64,000 nucleotides of DNA from Candidatus Levyibacteriota bacterium (GTDB lineage Bacteria > Patescibacteria > Microgenomatia > Levybacterales > UBA12049), in assembly GCA_027334565.1 (NCBI GenBank), contig DAHWUP010000001.1, forward strand, positions 124,001 through 188,000, written 5' to 3'. The position numbers and the translations under genes were made by a program. Shown piece after piece: positions 14,796-22,626 of the stretch (its first letter is position 1; every line of letters starts with the position of its first letter). The notes under the pieces are model-generated. The model was not told where the DNA came from, searched no databases, and saw only the letters and a program-made list of their open reading frames with translations.

Positions 14796-17502
14796 AATTA
14801 GGATAATGACATTTTTTATACTTCTTCCCGGAACCACACCAGCATGGGTCATTTCTTCCCAGTTTCTTTTTACCCGAAGTCATACCTGACGAATTTGAAG
14901 AAGTACCGACCGTGTTCGCCGAACCCGTCGAAACTTCGCTTGCCTGGTTTGAACCGGCCGCTTGTTCCGTCACATGCTGATGCTGCTCCCGGGCAGGCGT
15001 CGGAGCCTGCAACTGGATCTTGTAAATGCGGTGCACTATCTCATCGTCGATCCCGTTTACCAATTGTTCAAACATTGTGAACGCTTCATTTTTGTACTCA
15101 ACCAAAGGGTCCCTTTGTCCGTAACCGCGAAGACCGATACCCTGTCTCAGATTTTCAATCGCATCCAGATGATCTACCCATAAGTTGTCTATAACGGATA
15201 GCGAAACGAATTTTTCGATTTGTCTGGTTAAGTCCGGGCCGACCTGTTTTTCGCGCTGCTGATAGATGTCGTCGGCAATTTTTGTCAAAAATTCAATTTT
15301 CTGGTCTGTCATCGAAATCTGCTCAAGTTGCGTTTTGATCTGTGCAAGGGAATTCTCGTCGAAGGGAATGATGGTGGCAAATTCCGTAACAATCTGCTCA
15401 AGCGGAGACTGCAGTGCGTAATTTTCCGAATTCAGCGAAACGCTTGCGGAAATCGCATTGCGTATTTTCTCTTTGATCTCGTTTTCAAGTTCCTCGGACT
15501 TTTCATCAGCCCTTAGTACTCCCTGACGCCTTGCGTAAATTATTTCCCTTTGTTTATTCAAGACGTCGTCATAATCTACCAGGTGCTTCCTGATATCGAA
15601 ATTATACCCTTCAACTTTTATTTGCGCCTGCTCTATCGCCTTGGTCACCAGTGGATGCGATAACGGCACGTCCTCGGGCATATTAAACCGGGTCATTAAT
15701 CCCGAGATGGTGTCACCGCCGAAAAGCCGCATGATGTCATCGTCAAGCGCAACAAAGAATTGTGATTTACCCGGATCTCCCTGACGCCCGGATCTGCCTC
15801 TTAACTGATTATCTATTCTTCGCGACTCGTGTCTTTCCGTACCGATAACAAAAAGTCCACCCAATTTTAAGACTTCCCCGTGGCGTTTTTCCCAAGAGTC
15901 CCATTCTTTGGTTCCGCGTTTCTCGGTACCGTCATCGTTTTTCGGCGTTTCACCACCCAAAATAATGTCGACTCCCCGTCCTGCCATGTTTGTTGCTACC
16001 GTCACCGCACCTTTCTCTCCTGCTTTGGCTATTATCTCAGCCTCCCTTTCGTGATTCTTGGCATTTAATACCTCGTGTTTTATTCCTTTTCGACGAAGGA
16101 GTTCGGAGATTATTTCATTTTTTTCGATGGATGTCGTTCCCACCAAAACCGGTTGACCGTCCTTATGCGCTTTTTCGATTTCCGATGCGACTGCAGAATA
16201 TTTGGCCCGCGCAGTTTTATAAATTGCGTCCGACAGGTCTTTTCTTATCATCTCTTTATTTGTCGGAATGACAACAACGTCAAGCTCATAGATCTTATGG
16301 AATTCTTCCGCTTCGGTCACTGCCGTTCCGGTCATTCCGGCCAAGCGCTCATACATTCTGAAGTAATTCTGGAGAGATACCGTCGCCAACGTTTTCGATT
16401 CTTTTTGTATCGCAACCCCTTCTTTTGCTTCGATCGCCTGGTGCAAACCTTCCGAAAGTCTTCGACCGACCATCAATCTTCCCGTGAACTCGTCGACCAA
16501 TATGACCTCACCGTCTTTAACGATATAATCTTTTTCCTTATGAAAAAGCGTTCTGGCTTTAAGTGCCGCTTCAAGATGATACACCGTATCAAAATCTTTT
16601 TCATAAATATTGGCAATGCCATAAATCTTTTCTATTTTACCGATCCCGTGTTCGGTCAAATGCGCCGTTCGTAATTTCTCATCGATTTTATAATCGATTT
16701 CTGGAGTTAATTTATCAACCAATTTTGCGTATTCGTAATATTTCTGGGTGGGCGCCTCATCCGGCATGGAAATTATATGCGGTGTCCTTGCCTCATCGAT
16801 CAAAACCGAATCTACCTCGTCGACGATCGCGTAATAAAACCCCCGCTGAACCAGACTATTTAAATCCTGCGCCATATTGTCCCTAAGATAATCGAAACCA
16901 AACTCCGAATTTATTCCGTAAACAATGTCCTTTTGGTAAGCTTCGTTTCTGGTGACCGGCCTAAGGTGCATCAAGCGAAAATCTGTCACCTGGTTGTTTT
17001 TAAATGCGGGATCGTAAACAAAAGACTCTTCGCTGATGATCGAGGCGACCGACATTCCCAAAAAATCAAAAATCGGTCCCATCCAACCCGCGTCTCGTCT
17101 TGCCAGATAATCGTTTACTGTTACCAGATGCACGTTTTTACCGGTTAAAGCATGAAGGTATAAGGCCGGTGTTGCCGACAGAGTTTTTCCTTCTCCCGTT
17201 TTTTGTTCCGCGATCCTTCCCAAAGCCAAAGTTATACCGGCGATCATCTGTACGTCAAAATGTCTCTGCCCGATGGTTCTTTTTGCCGCCTCCCGGACCA
17301 GGGCAAATGCTTCCGGGATCAAATGCTCTAACGGTTCACCTTCAGCCAGTCTTTCTTTAAACTCCTGAGTTTTTTTGGGAAAATCCTTGTCTTTTAATTT
17401 TTGGGTTTCGGGTTCCAAACCATTTATCTTTTCCAAAAGCGGTAGGATTTTTTGGATCTCCTTTTCGTTCGAATCGAATAATTTACCGAAAATATTTAAC
17501 AT
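14794..17502 (-). CDS. secA: Protein translocase ATPase SecA
   Basis: A 902-residue, full-length SecA, the motor that drives secreted proteins through SecYEG. Walker A is in EQKTGEGKTLSA near residue 100, the DEAD-like box is DEVDSVLIDEAR, and motif VI-like residues are in QLRGRSGRQGDPG. The C-terminus carries the zinc/SecB-type tail C-x-C-x8-CH (CWCGSGKKYKKCH). Transcription may start at a TAGTAT 9 nt before the ATG, or upstream at the TTGACA promoter whose transcript must first pass a terminator-like hairpin (17547-17575). SecY is encoded separately at 53880-55169. Confidence 0.97.
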   Translation of the reverse strand: MLNIFGKLFDSNEKEIQKILPLLEKINGLEPETQKLKDKDFPKKTQEFKERLAEGEPLEHLIPEAFALVREAAKRTIGQRHFDVQMIAGITLALGRIAEQKTGEGKTLSATPALYLHALTGKNVHLVTVNDYLARRDAGWMGPIFDFLGMSVASIISEESFVYDPAFKNNQVTDFRLMHLRPVTRNEAYQKDIVYGINSEFGFDYLRDNMAQDLNSLVQRGFYYAIVDEVDSVLIDEARTPHIISMPDEAPTQKYYEYAKLVDKLTPEIDYKIDEKLRTAHLTEHGIGKIEKIYGIANIYEKDFDTVYHLEAALKARTLFHKEKDYIVKDGEVILVDEFTGRLMVGRRLSEGLHQAIEAKEGVAIQKESKTLATVSLQNYFRMYERLAGMTGTAVTEAEEFHKIYELDVVVIPTNKEMIRKDLSDAIYKTARAKYSAVASEIEKAHKDGQPVLVGTTSIEKNEIISELLRRKGIKHEVLNAKNHEREAEIIAKAGEKGAVTVATNMAGRGVDIILGGETPKNDDGTEKRGTKEWDSWEKRHGEVLKLGGLFVIGTERHESRRIDNQLRGRSGRQGDPGKSQFFVALDDDIMRLFGGDTISGLMTRFNMPEDVPLSHPLVTKAIEQAQIKVEGYNFDIRKHLVDYDDVLNKQREIIYARRQGVLRADEKSEELENEIKEKIRNAISASVSLNSENYALQSPLEQIVTEFATIIPFDENSLAQIKTQLEQISMTDQKIEFLTKIADDIYQQREKQVGPDLTRQIEKFVSLSVIDNLWVDHLDAIENLRQGIGLRGYGQRDPLVEYKNEAFTMFEQLVNGIDDEIVHRIYKIQLQAPTPAREQHQHVTEQAAGSNQASEVSTGSANTVGTSSNSSGMTSGKKKLGRNDPCWCGSGKKYKKCHYPN

Positions 17503-17546
17503 AAAATGCAGATACTACATTCAATTTTATCATAATTTTGCTTAAA

Positions 17547-17575
17547 AAATCCCCTAACCAAAGGCTAGGGGATTT
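17547..17575 (-). terminator. Intrinsic terminator/attenuator in the secA leader
   Basis: A stem of AAATCCCCTA-CC paired with GG-TAGGGGATTT, a 3 nt loop, then a U run on the minus strand. It lies between the tiny Lys-rich ORF and secA, so it either ends a separate ~200 nt RNA or attenuates secA. Confidence 0.65.
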
Positions 17576-17627
17576 AAACCAATTGATCAACTGGTAATAA
17601 TTGGTAATGCTCCAAATTACTTACCAA

Positions 17628-17657
17628 CTATTTCTTCTTCTTCTTTTTCTTTGCCAT
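17628..17657 (-). CDS. Tiny Lys-rich leader ORF (MAKKKKKKK)
   Basis: Ten codons (ATG, GCA, seven Lys codons, TAG) directly behind an excellent ribosome binding site (AAGGAGGTGATTGG). The only long gap in the window (17503-17811) contains this ORF, a TTGACA promoter, the terminator-like hairpin and a TTGGTAA/TTACCAA inverted repeat after the stop codon. The quality of the binding site for a nine-residue product suggests a leader peptide whose translation sets RNA folding ahead of secA. A poly-Lys run is known to slow ribosomes. Function is inference. Confidence 0.4.
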   Translation of the reverse strand: MAKKKKKKK

Positions 17658-17721
17658 GGACCAATCACCTCCTTAATAAATACGATTCAACTTTAAAAAA
17701 AGATGAATGATAATTAACTTT

Positions 17722-17750
17722 ATCATGAAATATTTTACACGGGTTGTCAA
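17722..17750 (-). promoter_or_regulatory. Promoter of the secA leader RNA
   Basis: A perfect TTGACA (17750-17745), 17 nt spacer, then CATGAT (17727-17722) on the minus strand. It lies between serS and the tiny ORF. Confidence 0.5.
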
Positions 17751-17811
17751 GATTTTTTCATAGCTTCAAATTGATACGTTTAGATTGATTTAAAGACAAA
17801 AATTACAGAAG

Positions 17812-19065
17812 CTATTTTTGCTTTTTTATGACACTTTTACCGATGATTTTTTGCAAAACTTTCGGGATCTCAACCGAGCCGTCCTGCTTTTGATAATTTT
17901 CCAAAATTGCTATTATCGGCCGGGTAGAAAATGCGGTTCCGTTTAAAATGTTTACATATTTTTTCTCGTTACCCTCCTGATATTTAATGTTCAGTCGTCT
18001 TGACTGAAAATCGGTGGTCGTTGAGGTTGAAGTAACTTCGCGGTATTTATTTTCCGAAGGAATCCATGCCTCCAGATCGTACTTCCTTGCCGCCGGAAAA
18101 CCCAGATCGCCACTGCACATTTTTACAACTTGATATGGAATTTCTAAAGCTTGCAACAATTTTTCTTCCACAGACAATAAATATTCGTGTTCCTTGTCGT
18201 CATCTCCTTCTTTGACAAATGAAACCATTTCGATTTTATCGAATTGGTGAGCTCTTAGAATTCCCCGCGTATCTTTTCCGTAACTTCCCGCTTCCCTTCG
18301 AAAACAGGTAGAAAATCCGACATATCTTTTCGGCAGTTCGTCATGTTTAAAAATTTCGTCTTTATGCATCGACACAATCGACTGTTCGCTAGTTCCTACC
18401 AACACCAGTTCATCCTTATCCAAAATATACATATCCTCGTCTCCGCCGTTTTCCATATAACCCAAACCCTTCATCACTTCGGTCTTGATCAAAACCGGCG
18501 GAACGACCGGTACGAAACCTTCTTTGATAAGAAAATCGAAGGCAAGTTGCCTTAACGCAAATTCCAAAATTGCGGCATCATTTTTTAAAAAATAAAATCT
18601 CGCTCCGGAAATCTTTGACGCTCTTTCAACATCGATAATGTCCAAATTTTCACCAAGGGTCAGATGGTCTTTCGGTGTAAACGGAAATTTGGTCGGCGTC
18701 CCGATCTTTCGCAACACTTCGTTCTCCGTATCGTTTAATCCCACTCTTACGTCTTTTTTGGCAGGATTAGGAATTTTTATAAGTAAAGTTTGCAGTTCCT
18801 GACTTAAACTTTCAGCGGATTTTTCCTGTTTTTCCAATTTTTCCTTTATTTCTTTGCCCCTTTTTATCTGAGATTCGGACGGTTTTCCCTTGAGGTTGTG
18901 TGCAAGCGAATTTCTTTCCTCCCTGAGCTTTTGGATCATAAAATCCAGACCGCGCAGCTTGCTGTCGATTTCCAAAATTTGTTTAACGCTGACATTTACG
19001 CCTTTATCTTTCGCGCTTCTTTCAATCTTTTCCGGATTTTGCCTTAGAACTTTGATATCAAGCAT
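17812..19065 (-). CDS. serS: Seryl-tRNA synthetase
   Basis: A 417-residue class II synthetase. The N-terminal 110 residues form the long antiparallel coiled-coil tRNA-binding arm (charged heptads around DSKLRGLDFMIQKLREERN). The catalytic domain holds motif 2 (FRREAGSYGKDTRGILRAHQF) and motif 3 (TRPIIAILENYQ). In motif 3 the usual GLAVGR is replaced by GTAFSTR. Length is normal. It lies between the ITPase gene upstream and the secA leader. Confidence 0.95.
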   Translation of the reverse strand: MLDIKVLRQNPEKIERSAKDKGVNVSVKQILEIDSKLRGLDFMIQKLREERNSLAHNLKGKPSESQIKRGKEIKEKLEKQEKSAESLSQELQTLLIKIPNPAKKDVRVGLNDTENEVLRKIGTPTKFPFTPKDHLTLGENLDIIDVERASKISGARFYFLKNDAAILEFALRQLAFDFLIKEGFVPVVPPVLIKTEVMKGLGYMENGGDEDMYILDKDELVLVGTSEQSIVSMHKDEIFKHDELPKRYVGFSTCFRREAGSYGKDTRGILRAHQFDKIEMVSFVKEGDDDKEHEYLLSVEEKLLQALEIPYQVVKMCSGDLGFPAARKYDLEAWIPSENKYREVTSTSTTTDFQSRRLNIKYQEGNEKKYVNILNGTAFSTRPIIAILENYQKQDGSVEIPKVLQKIIGKSVIKKQK

Positions 19066-19097
19066 AAATAAACTACGGATTATGAATTCCGCTTAAA

Positions 19098-19676
19098 TTA
19101 TATAACTTTTTTATTTTTTTGACCATTTAAAAATTGCTTAAATTTATCAAAAGCCTTTCGCCTGTGGGAAACTGCATTTTTTTCTTCAAAAGTCATCTCC
19201 CCGTAAGTTTTATCAAAACCGTTAGGAATGAACACGGAGTCCCACCCATAACCAAAATTGTTGCCCGCTCTCAACGTATCGGAAATTGTTCCTCTGACCT
19301 CTCCGAAAAAACAATGGATATCTTTTCCGTCATGATAAGCGATCGCCAGTTTCGCGGTTGCGCTTCGTTGTTTTTCTCCCGCGAGCATTTTTAAGAGAAG
19401 TCTGGCGCTTTTTTCTTTTCCGGCTTTTAACATCCATTTGATCAACGGACCGGGGAAATTATTCCAGGCGTCGATATACAATCCGACATCATCTACGAAT
19501 ACCGGCGAATTGATCTTATTGTATGCTTCCAAAACCTTATGTGTGGCAACTTTCTCAAGATCCAACTCCTGGATCTCTTCAAGATCGATATCAACTATTT
19601 TTATCGGGAAATCCATAATTTTTTGTACATCGCTTGCTTTTGCTTTATTTCCCGTGATAAATGTCAAAACTTTCAT
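19098..19676 (-). CDS. RdgB/HAM1 family non-canonical purine NTP pyrophosphatase
   Basis: A 192-residue enzyme of the ITPase fold that removes dITP, ITP and XTP from the nucleotide pool. Motifs: TGNKAKASD near the N-terminus (phosphate loop), VFVDDVGLYIDAWNNFPGP for base and metal binding, and the C-terminal SHRRKAF. It is a little closer to the archaeal/eukaryotic length than to E. coli RdgB (197). It precedes serS with a 32 nt gap and is probably in the same unit. Confidence 0.9.
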   Translation of the reverse strand: MKVLTFITGNKAKASDVQKIMDFPIKIVDIDLEEIQELDLEKVATHKVLEAYNKINSPVFVDDVGLYIDAWNNFPGPLIKWMLKAGKEKSARLLLKMLAGEKQRSATAKLAIAYHDGKDIHCFFGEVRGTISDTLRAGNNFGYGWDSVFIPNGFDKTYGEMTFEEKNAVSHRRKAFDKFKQFLNGQKNKKVI

Positions 19677-19690
19677 ACCCTTAATAGCAC

Positions 19691-19719
19691 TTGAACTTTA
19701 ACACATTCGGTACTATTAT
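19691..19719 (+). promoter_or_regulatory. Promoter of the 19729 gene
   Basis: TTGAAC (19691-19696), 17 nt spacer, TATTAT (19714-19719), with the ATG 9 nt downstream. This again predicts a nearly leaderless message. Confidence 0.45.
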
Positions 19720-19728
19720 TAAAGCCTC

Positions 19729-20199
19729 ATGAATGCGGAAAAACCACATATCGACAGCGGAAGAGGTCCATCCGACCTACAACAAAGGTTGGACGGAATT
19801 GCCACTTTGGCAACTCTTGAAAGAGAAGGTCACCATGCCGATAAATTACTTAAAAAACTGGATCCCACAAGACGTAATCGTATCGCAAGAGCCGTTGAAA
19901 AATTGCACGGAGAACTTCTCGCCAAAAAAAATACAGGCTTTCAAACATCTTTAGCCGATGAGACGGCGGAAATGCATGAGGTCGAAACAAAAGACCACCG
20001 GCCCCACGAAACTATTAACACTCTAAGAGCCGAAGCCAGAAGAACTTTATCCGCCGGACTACGACACGCGCGTCAAAGAGCGGCACAAAGTTTACCGGAA
20101 ATTACGGTTTTTACGATAAATGATCCGCGGGTAAACGAGGTACGGAAGAAAGCGTCCGGAGTCGTACAAAAAATTAGAACCGGTATCAAACGGCATTAA
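19729..20199 (+). CDS. Hypothetical soluble protein, charged helical
   Basis: A 156-residue protein rich in Arg, His, Glu and Leu, predicted to be helical without membrane segments or cysteines. No recognised family. It is isolated on the plus strand between convergent and divergent minus-strand genes, and its last 14 nt overlap the 3' end of the lysyl-tRNA synthetase gene. A good promoter directly upstream supports it being real. It may bind nucleic acid, judging only from the basic C-terminal half. Confidence 0.5.
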   Translation: MNAEKPHIDSGRGPSDLQQRLDGIATLATLEREGHHADKLLKKLDPTRRNRIARAVEKLHGELLAKKNTGFQTSLADETAEMHEVETKDHRPHETINTLRAEARRTLSAGLRHARQRAAQSLPEITVFTINDPRVNEVRKKASGVVQKIRTGIKRH

Positions 20200-21709
20200 A
20201 CCTCTCTTTAACGAATTTTCTATCCAATGATAAAATAAGCCAGGCGGCTTTCGGTCCGTGATTTTTGCCCAGTAATGATAAATAAATTGCGGCGAATGTA
20301 TCATTTCCGCTTAATTCCAGTTCCTTGCCCAAGTCGTAAATTCTGGTTTGAAACTCTTCCGCAACCCATTTTTTATTAAGCTCCGCAGCGATTTTATATA
20401 GAAGTTTTTTTTGTGCAGCTGAAAGTTTTTTTGTCGTTTCTGGTAAATCTTTTTGTATACTGAATTTATCTTTTTCCGGCGCGAACCGTTCCACCCAAAC
20501 CCTTGCGTAACCTGCCCAGTCGGTAAGTCCGTTTTTAATAATTTCCTCTTCCATATTGGGCATCTGTACCCATTGCGCCAGAACCGAAAACCGGACATAC
20601 GGAGGTTTTTCCGCCTTACCCACTTGTGACAGCTCGAAAATTCTTGCCTGATCCTTATCGCCATGATTAAAATAAGCCTGCGCGCATCTTTGGTAATCGT
20701 CAAATAAAGCCGGTATTGTCTGAGGATCGGAAGGATCGAAATTTATCTGTTGATTAACTTTAATCCTTACCATTAAAAATCTGTTAAGTTGTGGCGGAAG
20801 AATCTGAAGCATTTCTTTTGCGCTTGTCCCGACCCCTCTTGACGACGACATTTTCTTTCCCCCGACCAGAAGCCACTCATAAGTAATCGGATAGGGGACG
20901 GGATAATCAATGACATTCTCGCAGATCAATTTGGCGAAATCGTGTGATCCTCCCGAAGACATATGATCTTTACCGGCCCCCTCAACGGTGATTCCGATGG
21001 CCTTCCACTTGGCGGGCCATTCAACTTTCCAGGGTAGTTTTCCCGTCATTCCCTCTTTACTGCTAAAAGGCGAAGCTTCCCCTTTGCTTCCACAACCTTT
21101 TGTCCATTTTACTTTATCGACCTGACATTCATAAGCGACCTTTTCCCCATCCCAATCGGTAACAATGGTCGTTGACACTTTTCCGCAATTTGGACAGTAA
21201 AGCTGGAACGGATACCAATTTTTCGGCAGATCTTTATCGTACAGAGTTTTATAAACCTGTCTGACCTTATCCGCTTTATCCAGAACTTCTTTTATTATCG
21301 GGTTCATTTTGCCGCCGGTGTATAAATCTTTGGTCCAGATGATTTCCGGTTCGCAACCCATCGCATTGAAAACATTTTTAAATTCCAACGCATGATAAGA
21401 CGCAAAATCCGAGAAACCCGGTTCGGGAGATGGAATTTTAAACAGAGGCATCCCTAAATATTTCTCGTACTTTCCACGCGGCAGATACGAAGGGATGTCG
21501 TCCATCGGGTCATGATTTTCGAAAACATAGGTAAACTTTGCATTGGCACCTTTATTTTTCAAGGCTTTGAACACCAGATCGTGTACCACGACTCCGCGAA
21601 GTGCGCCGACGTGTACTCTGCCGCTTGGGGTCTTCATATCATCCACCCAATACGGTATATATCTTTTTGACTTTAAAATTTCGTCGGCAACCTGATCGGC
21701 CCAAAACAT
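20186..21709 (-). CDS. lysK: Lysyl-tRNA synthetase, class I (archaeal type)
   Basis: A 507-residue class I LysRS, unrelated to the class II enzyme of most bacteria. The HIGH-equivalent is in SGRVHVGALRG near residue 30 and the KMSKS-equivalent is KKMSSSRG near residue 280. A zinc-ribbon-like CPNC plus later cysteines lies between them, and the C-terminal half is helical as expected for the alpha-helix-cage anticodon domain. It charges tRNA-Lys. It is found in archaea and scattered bacteria, including spirochaetes, alphaproteobacteria and many CPR. The -10 TAGAAT lies 9 nt before the ATG. Confidence 0.95.
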   Translation of the reverse strand: MFWADQVADEILKSKRYIPYWVDDMKTPSGRVHVGALRGVVVHDLVFKALKNKGANAKFTYVFENHDPMDDIPSYLPRGKYEKYLGMPLFKIPSPEPGFSDFASYHALEFKNVFNAMGCEPEIIWTKDLYTGGKMNPIIKEVLDKADKVRQVYKTLYDKDLPKNWYPFQLYCPNCGKVSTTIVTDWDGEKVAYECQVDKVKWTKGCGSKGEASPFSSKEGMTGKLPWKVEWPAKWKAIGITVEGAGKDHMSSGGSHDFAKLICENVIDYPVPYPITYEWLLVGGKKMSSSRGVGTSAKEMLQILPPQLNRFLMVRIKVNQQINFDPSDPQTIPALFDDYQRCAQAYFNHGDKDQARIFELSQVGKAEKPPYVRFSVLAQWVQMPNMEEEIIKNGLTDWAGYARVWVERFAPEKDKFSIQKDLPETTKKLSAAQKKLLYKIAAELNKKWVAEEFQTRIYDLGKELELSGNDTFAAIYLSLLGKNHGPKAAWLILSLDRKFVKERFNAV

Positions 21710-21759
21710 AATACCCCTATTCTACAGAATAAAGTTTAAATATAAAAGTCTTTCTGTTT

Positions 21760-21990
21760 CTACGGTTGATTGCTTTGACTTCTTCTTCGGGTTATTTCTT
21801 CATCGATCAGCCTACCGGCTTCAATTATTGCTGGCGTCGGAGTAAAAGATCTTCCCCCGCCGTAAACCTCATCGACTCTTCCTTCTTTGTCCAACCGAAG
21901 CCATTGTTCAAATATCGCCATCGCCTCATTCGAAGGCTGACTTAAATCCTCAACGCGCAAACTTGCGCCTAATTTATAGACTTCCGTCAT
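21760..21990 (-). CDS. Small hypothetical protein
   Basis: A 76-residue soluble protein of mixed charge with a GGGRSFTPTPAIIEAGRLIDEE segment (quoted in part) and a basic tail. No recognised family. It has a good ribosome binding site (AAAGGAGGTGA) and starts 28 nt after the 138-residue unknown gene, so the two are co-expressed. The composition differs from a membrane or DNA-binding protein; function unknown. Confidence 0.55.
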   Translation of the reverse strand: MTEVYKLGASLRVEDLSQPSNEAMAIFEQWLRLDKEGRVDEVYGGGRSFTPTPAIIEAGRLIDEEITRRRSQSNQP

Positions 21991-22018
21991 AAATCTTCAC
22001 CTCCTTTTAAAAAATCGT

Positions 22019-22435
22019 TTACCTTCTCCCTGTTCTTAAACCCCGTTCATAACCCATACCTCTTAAGATCTCCATCGCTTTTCCGTCTTCGTCCGCTTTG
22101 CAAATCACCAATAGGGTTGGTATGTCGTTTTCCGGAGAAAAGAAAGCACGAACTCTTCTGGACGGGCTTGAGTCCGAAGTTTGTACCCCGAATACGGGAG
22201 CTCTGTCGCCATCCGTGTGTCTGATAATTTGTGCCTGACTGACCGAACCTGTTTGTAAGAGCTCACGGGCTTTTTGATGGAACAATCTAATTGCTCTTTC
22301 CGAATCGCCGTTCAATCTTTGTGCAAGTCTTGCAGCTGCCGGATTTCTTTCGATACCGATTTCCACACGGTGTGCTGCCACACCCGATTCAATTGTTTGA
22401 ATATCCGAAACTTGCCTTCCCAATCTTCCTTCCAT
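22019..22435 (-). CDS. Hypothetical protein, first of a two-gene unit
   Basis: A 138-residue soluble protein, Arg- and Glu-rich in its first half, with a beta-rich second half. A VEIGIERNPAAARLAQRLN helix is followed by a predicted beta segment TLLVICKADEDGKAMEIL. No family recognised. I chose ATG 22435 over the in-frame GTG 22444 because the ribosome binding site (AAAGGGGGTG) overlaps the GTG. It follows a leader that contains a strong terminator-like hairpin (22479-22502), so read-through may be regulated. Confidence 0.55.
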   Translation of the reverse strand: MEGRLGRQVSDIQTIESGVAAHRVEIGIERNPAAARLAQRLNGDSERAIRLFHQKARELLQTGSVSQAQIIRHTDGDRAPVFGVQTSDSSPSRRVRAFFSPENDIPTLLVICKADEDGKAMEILRGMGYERGLRTGRR

Positions 22436-22478
22436 TTTTAGCACCCCCTTTCTGATTTATCATTGTCATTTTTCCACT

Positions 22479-22502
22479 AAAAAACCCCTCGATTTCGAGG
22501 GG
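22479..22502 (-). terminator. Strong intrinsic terminator upstream of the 22435 gene
   Basis: A perfect CCCCTCG/CGAGGGG stem with a 4 nt loop and six U residues on the minus strand. It could end the CoA-enzyme transcript or a short RNA from the promoter at 22606-22611. Confidence 0.8.
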
Positions 22503-22605
22503 CCGCCTTGTTTAAAATTATCGATCTACGCCAAGACAAACCCCCCTTTAGGAGAAGTTCTTCTTGGAATACTTTGCAAATCGATTATCAAACATGATGT
22601 AAAAC

Positions 22606-22611
22606 ATTATA
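22606..22611 (-). promoter_or_regulatory. Extended -10 promoter ahead of the 22435 unit
   Basis: TGGTATAAT on the minus strand just after the CoA-enzyme stop codon. A 15-codon frame (22548-22595) starts 10 nt downstream, and the terminator follows at 22502, so the promoter may make a ~120 nt RNA. Confidence 0.5.
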
Positions 22612-22626
22612 CCAGTGTCAAAAAAA

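Noticed and set aside
16075..16674. A 199-codon open frame on the plus strand
   Set aside because: It lies fully antisense to secA, has Phe/Arg/Cys-rich shadow composition and no start signals; secA is certain.
22606..22624. TTGACA next to TATAAT as a -35/-10 pair
   Set aside because: Only a few bases separate them, far from the ~17 nt needed; the -10 works as an extended -10 alone.
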